A stretch of 64,000 bases of DNA from Cheilinus undulatus (Eukaryota > Chordata > Actinopteri > Labriformes > Labridae): assembly GCF_018320785.1 (NCBI RefSeq), contig NC_054867.1, positions 55,737,276 to 55,801,275 on the forward strand. Reading direction: 5' to 3'. This document shows, piece by piece, positions 22,971-34,979 of this stretch; within the stretch, counting starts at the first letter, position 1; the number at the start of each line of letters is the position of its first letter. A program made the position numbers and the translations under genes. Under the pieces are notes generated by a model. It saw only the letters and a list, made by a program, of their open reading frames with translations. It was not told where the DNA came from and made no database searches.

Positions 22971-22977
22971 ACACATA

Positions 22978-24208
22978 CACTATATTACCAAAAGTATTGA
23001 CTCACCCATCCAAATAATGTAAATCAGGTGTTCCAATCACTTCCATGTCCACAGGTGTATAAAATCATCATCTAGGCATGCAGACTGTTTCTACAAACAT
23101 TAGTGAAAGAATGGCTCGCTCTCAGGAGCTCAGTGAATTCCAGCGTGGTACTGTGATAGGATGCCACCTGTGCAACAAGTCCAGTGGTGAAATTTCCTGG
23201 CTCCTAAATATTCCACAGTCAACTGTCAGTGGTATTAGAACAAAGTGGAAGCCACTGGGAACGACAGCAACTCAGCCACCAAGTGGTAGACCACGGAGCG
23301 GGGTCAGTGGATGCTGAGGCGCATTGTGGGCAGAGGTCACCAACTTTCTGCAGAGTCAATGGCTACAGACCTCCAAACTTCATGTGGCCTTCAGATTAGC
23401 TCAAGAACAGTGATAGAGAGCTTCATGGAATGGGTTTCCATGGTAACAGCTGCATCCAAGACATACATCACCAAGTGCAATGCAAAGCGTTGATGCAGTG
23501 GTGTAAAGCACGCCGCCACTGGACTCTGGAGCAGTGGAGACGCCTTCTCTGGAGTGACCAATCACGCTTCTCCATCTGGCAATCTGATGGACCAGTCTGG
23601 GTTTGGTGGTTTCCAGGAGAGCGGTACTTGTCTGACTGCACTGTGCCAAGTGTAAAGTTTGGTGGAGGGGGGATTATGGTGTGGGCTTGCTCTTCAGAAG
23701 CTGGGCTTGGCCCCTTAGTTCCAGTCAAAGGAACTCTGAATGCTTCAGCATACCAAGAGATTTTGGACAATTCCATGCTCCCAACTTTGTGGGAACAGTT
23801 TGGGGATGGCCCCTTCCTGTTCCAACATGACTGTGCACCAGTGCACAAAGCAAGGTCCATAAAGACATGGAGGAGAGAGTTTGGTGTGGATCAACTTGAC
23901 TGGCCTGCACAGAGTCCTGACCTCAACCCCATAGAACACCTTTGGGATGAATTAGAGTGGAGACTGAGAGCCAGGCCTTCTGGTCCAACATCAGTGTGAC
24001 CTCACAAATGTGCTTCTGGAAAAATGGTGAAAAATTCCCATAAACACACTCCTAAACCTTGTGGAAAGCCTTCCCAGAAAAATGAAAGCTGTTATAGCTG
24101 CAAAGGGTGGACTGACGTCATATTAAACCCTATGGATTAAGAATGGGATGTCACTGAAGTTCATATGTGAGTCAAGGCAGGTGAGTGAATACTTTTGGCA
24201 ATATAGTG
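22978..24208 (+). mobile_element. Tc1-like DNA transposon, complete termini, inactivated
   Basis: The left end CACTATATTACCAAAAGTAT and the complement of the right end CACTATATTGCCAAAAGTAT match with one difference and continue through ACTCACC for about 30 bp. Both are flanked by TA (22976-22977, 24209-24210), the Tc1/mariner target duplication. Length is about 1.23 kb. It encodes one transposase, broken by at least three frameshifts. Confidence 0.93.
23078..24130 (+). pseudogene. Tc1-like transposase, frameshifted
   Basis: The cut-and-paste transposase starts near the ATG at 23111 (MARSQELSEFQRGTVIG) with a paired helix-turn-helix DNA-binding part. The catalytic DDE core lies at about 23500-23990: [12 protein letters not shown] (first Asp), [11 protein letters not shown] (second Asp) and [15 protein letters not shown] (Glu). 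All three acidic residues are present. The frame changes between 23280 and 23317, again between 23420 and 23493, and again after about 23990, where the C-terminal tail (PINTLLNLVESLP-like) continues in another phase. Such a copy cannot make an active enzyme, but its termini could in principle be mobilised in trans. Confidence 0.9.
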
Positions 24209-24316
24209 TATTTCTGGCTAGAAATAAGATGGACTGATGTCTGAGTTTTTGCCAGGTTAGCTATTTGTTGCTTTAGCGAGTGCCTCCTCTCACATTAATG
24301 AAGTCGAAGAATAGTA

Positions 24317-24448
24317 GATCAGTACTGGTCTCCACTGGTCTTGATGGAAAATCCAAAGTCCGGCCAGTCGAAGACCAAGACAAGACCAAGACATTTAAAA
24401 TGTGGTCTTGAGACCAGTCTCAAAACCAGTCTCGAGTACTACAACACT
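24317..24448. mobile_element. Fragment of a GTCTTGAGACC/ACTACAACACT hAT-like repeat
   Basis: The block GACCAAGACAAGACCAAGAC followed by GTCTTGAGACCAGTCTC and CTCGAGTACTACAACACTA resembles a fish repeat ending in AGTGTTGTAGTACTCGAG. The right edge looks complete; the left edge and target duplication are not clear. Confidence 0.5.
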
Positions 24449-25380
24449 ACTGTGAACAACACTGAAACTGCATACAGTTTATTAAACACCCTCACTGATC
24501 TGATGACAGGTGGACAGGACTAGAGTAAACCGTCCCGTAGCCATAATCAGTGTGCTGAAGCCAGCGTGCTCTCTGCCCGTCTCTGAGAAAGTCTGCAGGC
24601 ATGTTTGTGTTCTTAAGAGTGGGATAAATGGCTGCAGATGGCGGTACAATCGGTCAAAAGTCCTTGCCAAAATTTGAAAATATCAGACATGCATTTCCTC
24701 ATCCATGTGTCTCCCAAGTGTAAAACTTCAGCGCCCTGAACTTCATCTCCTCTGGTGTCTCCTCTTATTTCTTCTTAGCAGTAACTACAGTCAGAATCCA
24801 CTGATCAATATTTATTTAGATCCAACCGTACACAAACAAGCCAGAGTTTAGCAGAGGGACCGGGAACTAGCATTAAAATCCCACCGCCGAGGAGTGTGTG
24901 GGCGGAGTATTGCAGAGCGACATGGACATAGCAACACACACACACATATGCAGAGCTCACTACAGCGTAGGTCATTATGGTGTAGACTCCACAGAGAGGG
25001 TTTAACCAGGCTGAAGAGGTTTTTAGGCTCAGCATTAACTCAATGACTCCACTGACCACTGTCTGCAGACCAGGGCTGGAAATCAACTTTTCATCTACCT
25101 GCCACTTTGGCTAATGAACTCAAAAATCTACAGTCACTGACATTTTTGCCAGCCTCTTTATTTTCGCAGTGAGACACGGTTTAGGTTAAACATCAAGGAT
25201 TCAAGTATCGTAAAGCTATGAGCTATTTAATGAGGGAAAATCTCCAACTGTTTAAGAAAAGACTGGCATGTTCTCTGTGTTCTTGTTATTTTGAGGCTGG
25301 TTTAAATCTCCCTTGCAGCCAGGTCATAAAATTTAACTTCAGTTAAACCTCAGCTTTTATTATGAGCTCATATCAAAACC

Positions 25381-26800
25381 TTAAAGTCACAAATTATGAA
25401 AAAAATCACTTTTTCAGGCTTTTCTAACAAAAATATGTGCCCCTGGCCTGTCCACAATCCCCTCAAGAATCAGAAAAATCCATTCCCTCTCCCCTCTCTT
25501 TCTGCACCTTTCAGAAAATGTGTGCTGAAACAAGCCGTTTTCAGATTTTCCACTCATGATGTCATGTGGGGAGTTAGCCCCGCCCCCCATGTTCGGTTGG
25601 CCTTCCTCTCTTGGAAGAAATTTCTGTCCTGGGCTCAATCCCAAATGGCCCCCTACACACTACCCCTTCACTACCGAGTGTCACTCCAAATGAAGGCACA
25701 CTCGTAGCTGTGGAGGGCACTTTAAGTGAAGGGGGAGGGTATAAATATGACGGCAGGAATTGGAGGCCCTCTTCACTTCACTGGAAAACGGAAGACCTCG
25801 TCGCCATGGCAACAGAAAGACGCCCCCCGTGTATGGCTGTTACGCTGTGGCACAGATTGCAACTCGCTAGGATCGCTGTCGCTTGCTGAAGATGCAAGCG
25901 TCTTCAGCATTTGTTGGCTTTGTTGTGTCAGCAAGAGGTAAATGCTGCCCTGCTGTGTATTTCGTTAACTTGATATATTTGACGGTACATAACTCCGCGA
26001 GATCCTTCTACATTTAACAGCAGCTACATTATACTGACTCCCGCCAGTCACACAAAAACTGAAATATGCACGTAGATTACCTAATTATTAACTTGTCAGC
26101 TAATTATTTTGCTACATTAGCTGTCAACCACTATTTCAGCTGATCACAGTCTCACCTGTGCTCACATTTTAAGGTGCCAGGGCTGCACAATCTAATCAAA
26201 CTCAGCATAGAGTAAGATTTGCTTGTTTTGTTTAATCTTTTTAAAACATACTTTTTGTGATTATCTGTCAGTGTGACAAAGGTGTGGGGAACATATTGGA
26301 CACATGTGGCACTTACATTTATATGTTGTTTCCTCCTCCATTTAGGCGTTGCACTTCCTGCAAAAGATGTCACAAGTGTGCATCGATGCAGACTTGCTAT
26401 TTAAGGGCCGAACGGTCCACTTCCCCTCCGCACTACGTGGTTTGGGACGGCCCTTATTATGACGGACCCTCCGCGAGAACGCGCAAACGGACGGCTAGTG
26501 TGTAGGGAGAGTGTGTAGGGGGCGTTTTGGGATTGAGCCCTCCTCTCCTGATCCTCCCCTCAGGAGAGCCACATCCATTAAGCCACATCCATTTCCTGAG
26601 AGGGGCGGAGTCAGGGGTGGAGTCAGACAGCTTGTTAACATTTAAAGCCACAGACACAGAAACAGCTCATTCTGAGCAGGGCTGAAACAGAGGGGGTTTT
26701 AGACATGCAAACATCCAATACTAAACTTCACAGTCATGTTTTGGGGACCTCTAAGACCAGTATAAACTCGTCTTAAAGGGGTAAAATCTGACACCTCTAA
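25381..26800. mobile_element. TTAA-flanked MITE copy A, carrying a nested transposon
   Basis: The left end (TTAAAGTCACAAATTATGAA, then CACTTTTTCAGGCTTTTCTA) and the right end (GTAAAATCTGACACCTCTAA) match, inverted, the copy in pmepa1 intron 2 at 40524-41730. Shared core blocks include GTGCCCCTGGCC, GAGAGCCACATCCAT and GGGGACCTCTAAGACCAGTA-like words. The TTAA target suggests a piggyBac or Kolobok relative. A separate element (25631-26540) is inserted in it. No transposase. Confidence 0.7.
25631..26540. mobile_element. Nested DNA transposon with GGGCTCAATCCC termini
   Basis: The left end GGGCTCAATCCCAAATGGCC, continuing CCCTACACACTA, is inverted relative to the right end (complement GGGCTCAATCCCAAAACGCC, continuing CCCTACACACT). 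TCCT occurs directly on both sides, so a 4-bp target duplication is possible. The 910-bp interior contains no recognisable transposase. The superfamily is unassigned. Confidence 0.75.
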
Positions 26801-27331
26801 GGACTGGCTGGGAAATGTGAGCGTTGTTGCTCATTTTAAACCATATTTTGAACCAGCGTGTCTTGTACTCATCCGTGCTAATGTTTGCTATGTGACACAT
26901 ACAGGGCATTGGGAGCTCATTTTCCTGCGTTATGATTTTCAGACTTAAGCTCATTAAATATTTTGCACTGTCCTTGTTTATCTATCTTGGACTTGAGACG
27001 AGCGAAACATCCCTTTAAAGATCTTGAGAGCAGCTGCAGCACTACTTAAATGATTCTGAGCCAAATCAACCCAGAAATGTGGCCATCAGCAGCTCTCACA
27101 CTGGGATGAGGAGGCGGATTCTTTGGTGAATTAGTGATTGGGTCTGCTCAGTTCTGATGATAAAGTCGGTAAAACATGGACTCAGTTTATGCCGCTACTG
27201 TCACAAACCAGTCTGCTAGGTCACTTTCATTGGCCCCACTGGCTGCTAGGATGAGTTCATTCACCACACACGTGCATTTGGCAGGTGGTGTCTGCTAGCT
27301 TCCCATCCTGCTGCAGACGCAAAGTAGCGTC

Positions 27332-27459
27332 CAGGACTGAACAGTTTGGGAAAATAGCCAAATTATTTTTTTTCCTCAATACTGTGATTGTGATTTAGTT
27401 GTCTATGTGTTCCTGAAAGCGTCCTTGGGTTTCTTGAAAGGCGCTATATAAATTCAAGA

Positions 27460-27493
<34 letters not shown>

Positions 27494-27915
27494 TAACATG
27501 CAAATAATTTTAAAGTTCCTAATCATATGTATTCTTAACAAACACAAGCATAAATCATTCTGGACTATGACCAGCACAATATCAGATATAAGTCAAGATG
27601 AAATTAGAAGATGCATGAACCAGTATGAAAAACGTATTTTTCTCTACAATCATAGAAGTGATGACGGATGAGTTTGACTTAAAGCCTCCTGAATCACCAT
27701 GACAACGAGGGCTGTTTAGACCCATTCTGTAAATGCACTGTGATGTTGTGTAGTTAGGAATGATTATTTTAGGTATTTCTTATTTTTAATACAAAAAACA
27801 TTTACAAAAATATTTGTGAAACTATTCTAGAAAAGCAGAAACAAAAGGAATTCAACTGGTAGTTCATTTCAGGTCAAAGAGTTCTGTGGTTTGAAACGTT
27901 CAGTAGGACTCTAGA
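27332..27915. mobile_element. TAGGGCTG hAT MITE family, decayed copy
   Basis: It starts CAGGACTGAACAGTTTGGGA, close to the left end of the copy at 29887 (CAGGGCTGAACGGTTCGGGA). The same internal order follows: ACTGTGATTGTGATTTA, AAAGTTCCTAATC, AAGCATAAATCATTCT, then TTCATTTCAGGTCAAAGAG. The right end is eroded. It is interrupted by a LINE-tail insertion. Confidence 0.65.
27398..27493 (+). mobile_element. LINE 3' tail inserted in the MITE
   Basis: The block TTGAAAGGCGCTATATAAAT followed by an (ATT)n run is the 3' end shared by several fish LINEs and their SINEs. It splits the surrounding MITE between GTGATTTA and TTTAACATG; ATTTA appears on both sides and is the probable target duplication. 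The run of about twelve ATT units yields a spurious poly-Asn frame on the - strand. Confidence 0.7.
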
Positions 27916-28429
27916 TCCAGTCTATATTTGCTGAACAGCTTCCAGATGATACCAGTGAAAGTCAAACTGTACTGAAACCTGTTTTGATGCTGCAGCAGCA
28001 GAAACATGGGTAATAAACGTCGTCAGTGTTTCTGTGTAAATTAGACAGACTGCAGAAGTTTTCCTGGTTGGTTCTTCTCCTGAATATCTCCAAATACAAT
28101 CAGTATTAGGTATTGATTTACACGCATATTAGGAGCATTATTTAACATCCACAGAATCCTCATGGAGCCTCTTTAGGATCTTATTTCCTCAGTACTGATG
28201 TTCAGAAGCCAAAGATGTCAGGAGGCAGATCTTCATTCAGAGGATCACTTTGATTGTTTTTGTCATATTCTGGTGTTTTCTGAGGCAGTGCAGAGAATAT
28301 TTTGAGGGCTGTCAGCATGAAAACTTGATTAAAGTCCACATTTCAGACTCTAAACGGATCAGTTATACGGCCATCTGATTTAAAGTCTTTGTTTTTTGCA
28401 TTAATGAGTTTAAAGTTCTCATATCAGAC

Positions 28430-28906
28430 TCCCCCTCCTCCCCCGTCTCATCATTATTCTGTCTGTCCCTCTGACCCATCTGTGTCTCCCAGACGCTCCC
28501 ACCATTCCCCCCTCTCTCTCCCCCCTTCTCCCTCACATTGACCCCCTTTGTTCACAGCCATTGGGCGACGGTGGTGGTGGCGGCGGTGTTTCTGGGTGGG
28601 TCTGGTCAGCTGTTTCCTCAGTCTGTGAGTGTCTGGACACTGTGGGAATGCGTGTGAGAAAAAGTTGCAGACAAAGCTGTTAGGAGCGTCAGAGAGTGTG
28701 TGTCGGCTGCTGAGGACACACAGACGGCGGCGGAGCATCCTCAGGACATGTAGTTTGGACTTCGACTGCAGCGGGGCCTTTTCTTTTTTTTTAGTTTATT
28801 TTCTGTTTTTGCTTTAGTTTGATCAGGCTGGTGAAGAATCTTTGGGCTAGAGTCTCAGGAATACAAAGTTTGAAAGTTTGATAAAGATTTGCACACAGTG
28901 GAGACT
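28430..28906 (+). promoter_or_regulatory. pmepa1: pmepa1 promoter and 5' UTR region
   Basis: This is the GC-rich, CpG-containing stretch directly upstream of exon 1. It contains a pyrimidine-rich tract (28430-28545), a GGTGGTGGTGGCGGCGGTG block (28568-28586) and GGCGGCGG (28725-28732). No TATA box is obvious, fitting a TATA-less promoter. An upstream frame at 28629-28817 starts with ATG but is out of frame with the main start; whether it is transcribed is unknown. The transcription start cannot be fixed from sequence alone. Confidence 0.45.
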
Positions 28907-28964
28907 ATGCAGCCGCCATCAGGGAGTCACAGCCATGAGAACTGTGTTCAGACACAACTCTGCG
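28907..28964 (+). CDS. pmepa1: pmepa1 coding exon 1
   Basis: It encodes the 19-residue N-terminus [19 protein letters not shown] and one base of the next codon. An in-frame TGA at 28871-28873, with no ATG in between, fixes this ATG as the start; position -3 is A, a good context. The donor GCG|GTGAGT is strong. The remaining G plus CC from exon 2 makes the Ala of AQLEFVQ. Human PMEPA1 uses several first exons, so other starts may exist outside what I can recognise. Confidence 0.85.
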
Positions 28965-31900
28965 GTGAGTTACAGCTCTGACTGAGTGTCTTGGTCAGTT
29001 TTGAACACTAAAAAGTGTTTTGTTCTTTCACGTTTGTAGTTTAGCACAGCAGAGTCATTGTTACTGTCACTGTTTATAGATGATATTTAGGTTCTTGTCA
29101 AGGAAAAAGGTGCAAATATTTTCTGTTTCAGCTTCTTTAATCTCCAAAACTACTGCAGTTTTGTGTAGGGCTGGGCAATTAATCCAAAATTACATTAAAT
29201 TGCAATAAAACCTGCTGCAAATGTTCAAATCACAAAAGGTGCAATATTTCTTGGACCTTAAATTTGTGTCAAAAAACAGTTTTTAACCTTTTTTGATTTT
29301 TGTACATTTTTATGCCTTGAAGGTGTCCAGAGTGTAGTAAATTCATTGACAGAGTATGAATAACATTAAAGAGTTAAACATGTTGGATTTCAAAAATTTA
29401 ACCAGAAAGAAAAGTTCCCGTAAAAATTCATGCCACAAGCTGTAAAACTGACAAAATGATCACAAATCAAAACAAAACTTGAGAAAAATGGACAAAATTG
29501 CCCGAGGAGGGCACAAGGGTTAAATATAAGAATTACAGAAACCTTCAGTGCAAAAATTCATATCCAAAACGAGTCAAAATCATCAGAATGAGACACTTTC
29601 AAAGTTCAGCCCTTGTTTAGGAATAAAATAAAGTTAGGGAATAATCGCATATCAAATCACAACTGCAATATTAGGGAACAAAAATTGCAATTAGATTATC
29701 TTCCAAAATGGTTCAGCCCTAGTGATGTGTTTTGCATCATTAGAGAGTGATTATTTTTAGGTTTAAAGCATTTTGAGGGATAAAAGTTGCAGTTTGAAGT
29801 AGAATAGCGGAGCAATGTTAGATTAAAGTAGTGTTGCAATGTCTTCTGCAATATTCACTGTAATGTGAAAAAATACAGGAAGTTAACAGGGCTGAACGGT
29901 TCGGGAATATAATCTAGTTGTGATTTTTTTTTTTTTTTTTACCCAATATTCTGATTGCGATTTAATATGCAATTATATCTTAAGTTCCTCATCTCATGCA
30001 TTTTACAACAAAAACAAGCAATAATTCATTCTAAACTATAACTGACACAATATTAGATTAACCTGGGGCAGAACAATTTTTAAAAGATATCTAATCTCAC
30101 TGATTATTTTGACTCATTTTGCAATTTTCATATGAACTGTTGTTTTAAAGGGAATGGTAATTTTTTATATAATTCTCATATTTAATAAGAAAAACATACA
30201 AAATGTAGAAAACAGGATTTTTTTGTACACTGTTCTTAAAATATGGCACAAGAATGATTGCATGATATATTATGCATAGCATTGCTGCTGCAAAAAAAAA
30301 ATATCAAAACTGGTATTTGACACAAATTTCAGGTTAAAGAAATATTGCACCTGCTGTGATTTGAAAATTGCAGCAGGCCATATTGCGATTTAATCTAATT
30401 TGTGATTAATTGCCCAGCCCTAGAAGTTCAACAAAATTAAAGCAGCCAGTTTCCATATCTCTAAAAATAGGCATTTCAAATCCTCAGAATAAAATTTTCA
30501 TATTTTTTTAGAGCAGCACAATAAGAGAAAAAAAGTCATGCAAAATACTTCTGTCCAGTTCTGTGAATGTGATATTACATGCAGTAAATTAACCAACATT
30601 AAAGAATCTGAATTAGCCGTGGGTGTTTGCAGCATTTTTCTCTCAAACCCAAATAAATCATACATTGTTTTAATAAAATTGCAACACTTACTCTCCTGGT
30701 AGTATGTAAAAGTTAAAAATGTAGGAAATTAAAACAACAGAAACTTGACGGTTTGTAGTTAATACTCTTATTTTATTGAGATAAAGTCCAACTTTTGTGA
30801 TTTATTTATCACACAAAAACCTTAAACTGTAATAACAATGACATTTCCATTTCTGGTGGAGTCTTAATTAGCTGTTAGGAAACTTTTCTAAAGAAAATAA
30901 GAATTTTCAGCTCTGTTTGTCTGTGATTCAGTCTCTGACTTGTGTTCATCCGTTGTAGTCGATATTAATGCCACCAGAGCTGCCATAATTAGATTTAAAC
31001 CTAAATGTGATCCTACATCAAACATTAAAGAACTTAATAATACAGACACAACATTTCCCAACCTGAACGCTCCCTCCACAACAGAACCAGCCATGTAGTA
31101 GTCCATGAGTGTAGAGACAGACCTGCTGTCATGCAGAACCAGGAAGTCTCTTTAAGATCAAGAATCTCATTTACAAGAGTGTCCTGGCCAAGACAGCAGC
31201 AATCAGAGTCTCAGACATAGAAAATAAAAACTTTTACAATCAGACAAACCCATGCCACCATGCCACCGAGCAATGTCAGTCTAAACATCTACAACCAGAT
31301 GCATCTTCCTCCAGCACCTTTAGGAGACCAGCTCATCAGGACACCAAGTCTCCAGCTGATTCCAGTCTGCAGGAGCAGCACACCTGAAACTCCGTTACCT
31401 GTTTACACACAGACTTTAGGAACAGGTGGCTGAGTCACAGAGCAGAGACATTAACTTCAGAACTTTTCTAAAGATACATCCACAGGCCTGCATCAGAGAC
31501 ATTTAAACGGTTGGTTTGATACCACAGCAGCAAACACAGAAGTCCTAGTTCTTCCCACAGAATCACTTTTATTGTGACATTAGTCTGTCTCCTGAGACAG
31601 GATCCATCCTCCTGCTGTTAAAAGACTCCTGAGTGCCTACGACTGCGATGCTTTAGCGTTTTTTAAGTCCTCACAGTTTGTGAAACATTGCATGGCTGCA
31701 TTCAAAGCCAACAGTTGGTGGATGTTTTGCAGAATGCTGGGCCTAGCTCAGATAGTTTCTGGATGTGGAAAGCAAAATTAAACGACAGCTTACTGACTGA
31801 CACCTCTAACATGTAGCATGCACTAATGAGTCTAAAAAAGCATGATGCATTTTAGTTTCATGATTTTACAAATGTGCAACACCGTGAAGAAAAGTAGTAA

Positions 31901-34900
31901 ATTCGCCTCTGTATGAGCAGGAGCTGGTTAGCTGTGGCTATCCACCTTTAAGCTTTGCATTGTGGGAAACAGTGCATGACATAAACCGGTCTGAGCAACA
32001 CTAAACTTTGTTTTTTTTTTTTTTTTAATACTGTAGACCTCACATTGTTTGCGTATTACATAACACATACTATACTTTGGCTAAATCTTTACATTTGACT
32101 GGTGTGTTTGACAGTTTCCTCAGCCAAAGAGCCAAACTGTTGAAAAATACCTCTGCAAGAGCCCCAAACTTAGTGGTGAAACGTGGAAAAAATGGGTTAA
32201 AGTAGCAATAAAAATAAGTTTAAGGGGGCAAAATGGTAAAAAAAAAGCAGCAAAAGAGTGAAAAAGGACAGAAAATTGGCAGAAATTTGGGTGAAAAGTG
32301 ACAAAAATGAGTTACAAGTGACAAAAATGATCAAAAAGTTGCAAAAACATGACAAAAAAATAAGTGAAAGTGACTAAAAGGGGCAAAAACAACAAAGGGT
32401 AGAAAAACTGGGGAAAAAGCAGCTTAAATGAGTGAAGCAGGATAAAAGAGTCAAAAACTGGGGAAAAGGGAGCAAAACCTGGATAATAGTGGTAAAAAAG
32501 GGCAAAAAAAAGTAAAAGAAGTGGCAAAATTGGGTTTAAAGCAGTAAAAAGGATTGATAGTGGCAAAAAAATTGCAATTAAGAGCAATGTAAATCTACAG
32601 ACAGAAAAGAAAGCCTTGCAATTAAAGCCAACTGTACAAGCGTGGGAAACAAACTGATTAATGTGACTTGCAGTAGATAATTTCTGAGGTCAAAGTTTCC
32701 CTTTATTTAAGGTTTTATGGAATAATATTTCAAAATAAACCACAAAAGAGCCACATGTGGCTCCAGAGCCATACGTTGAGTATCACTGGGCTAAGGTAAA
32801 AATCCTAATCAGGATTATGCTGATCGATAGTTAGACCTTTAAACTTGATGACTCATCAATTTCCCAGCATTTGCATCACATGCATGTGGCAAACATAAGA
32901 AACTTCAATGTTCAGAACACTTCAGAATAAAGTAAAACTGACCATGTGAGTGAGAAAGAAGAAGAGCAAAGTAAAATATATAGATTATGATAAATACATG
33001 AGAATAAGTTTGATGTGTTTTTTGATGGAACAAACACTGAAACATTTACATTCAAGGACAAAATGAGCACGGCATTCCTCAGTTATCTGTTATAATGATC
33101 GTAGGAAAATAAAATCATCATTTAAACTGAAATTTGCTGAAAATTCTAGCCGTGATGAAGCTAACGTTATGGATAAATTCACTGTACCTCTTATTTACAT
33201 GTCCAACAATTTGAGCTTTGAATTCTGACCATCATTTTGCAAGACAGCAGAACATTGAAGCATCTCCATCAGCAATAAAAGAAATAAAATGGTAAATAAA
33301 AACACTTTTTAACCTCCTGAGACCGGAGCTGTTGTTTGGAAAGCATTTTGAAATTTGCTGATTTTTTGGGATGTGGAAGTTCTGATGAGTTCAAACATCA
33401 GGCTGGTTTTTGAACAGGAATTTCCTTTAAAAAGTACCCCAAAATTCCTCTAGATAATCATCATCTCTTTTATTGAAACATTATAATAAAGACTTAACAT
33501 TCTAATAAAAAATCCCCTAAAAATTTCATGCAAATTCCTGAAGATTTTCAAGCAAATCTTCCAAATATGTAGGAACTTCACCATAAAATTTGATGACAAA
33601 TTCTGAAAAAAAAAAAAAAAAAAAAAAATCAATGCATTCTCCAAAATTTCTTGAAAATGATGGGAACCTCCAGACTTCCAAATAAATTCCCTAAAATTTT
33701 CAGGAAAATTCCTGAAAAGTTCAAAAAAACAACTTCTACCTCAAAATTCCCAATTCAGTTCCCCCAAATTTCTGAATAAATCCCCCAATCTCACAAGAAA
33801 ATGGCAAAAAAAAAAAAAAAAATCAAACAAATTTACCCAAATTTTTCAGTGAAACTCTCTAAATTTAAGGTATTTCCTCTATATTTTCATGACAATACTT
33901 GCTAATTTCCAAGCAAACTTCCTAATAAACAAAAAGCAATGCATCCCAACATTTCAAGCACATTAATTACACTAAAATGGACATTCTGGACAAAAATCTC
34001 AAAAATTCTGATTGCAGAAATGATTAGATTGCTGTAGGAAAGCCAACATGTAATGTCCTCATATGTGTATGCTGGGTCTTAAGAGGTTAAAGGGGGAATC
34101 TGACTGTAGTCATGGGCTGTAAGAGACAACCTCAAAGCTGAAGTAGAAAAAACAAAAACAAGACAAATGGATGAAAAATGAGCAGAAAGTCATTAAATGT
34201 GTTGAAAGTGTGGCTTTTGTTTTAGGAGGCTTTTATTTTGAAACATTTAGGTGAAATAAAAGTCCAGACATCACTGGATTATAATCCAATAAAAAAACTT
34301 GACTGTTAATCCCTTTGCTCCATAAATACAAAGGGATTTAAGGATGAGGGGAAACTCTTCTAGGGTAAAGTGAATGAAATCAGGAGAGATATCTGTGTGC
34401 ATTTCTGCCCCCATGTGAAAGGAAAATGCAGTTTTGTGATTTATGTTGTGTTGAAGCTGAGAGTTGAACTCCGACATTAAACCAGATTAGAGGTTTCTGC
34501 AGGCATGTGAATCAAACGTTGGTGACTGTGTGACCATCTAAAACTAACCTAAAGCAGGCATTGTTTGTGTCTGAAAGCAGCTTTAACAGAGATTATGAGG
34601 GTTTCTGTGACTTTTTAAACTTTAGTTGTTGTTCACGTGAGCAGTTAGCTCCGAGTTAAAGGCTGACTGTTTGATTCTTTTATTGATCTGCTGGCTAAAA
34701 GTCAACCAGCGTGAATGTTGGAGAGGATAAAGTGTGTTAAAATCATAAATATTACATAAAAGCAGCTCTTCTGGAGCTCCGAAGCCCCCTTGTGTGTTCC
34801 CGTTGTGTAACGAGGAGCTGATCAGAATTGCGTAACGAGTGTGTGAGAACGTGTGTGAAGTGTCTGAAAGCCGTCTGCTGCTTTCTGTTCTCCCGTCTGA

Positions 34901-34943
34901 CCTCTGCCTGCTCCCCGTGAAAAAAGGGTGAGAAAAAGCCTCC

Positions 34944-34979
<36 letters not shown>

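Noticed and set aside
23401..23939. - strand frames inside the Tc1 element
   Set aside because: Antisense shadows of the transposase core.
27395..27577. Poly-Asn - strand frame
   Set aside because: Translation of the (ATT)n microsatellite in a LINE tail.
28629..28817. Possible coding first exon upstream of pmepa1
   Set aside because: Out of frame with exon 1 and rich in Arg from GCGGCGG. Kept only as a possible upstream frame in the 5' UTR.
32312..32587. 91-residue hydrophobic - strand frame
   Set aside because: Phe/Leu-rich translation of the T-rich core of a hAT element.
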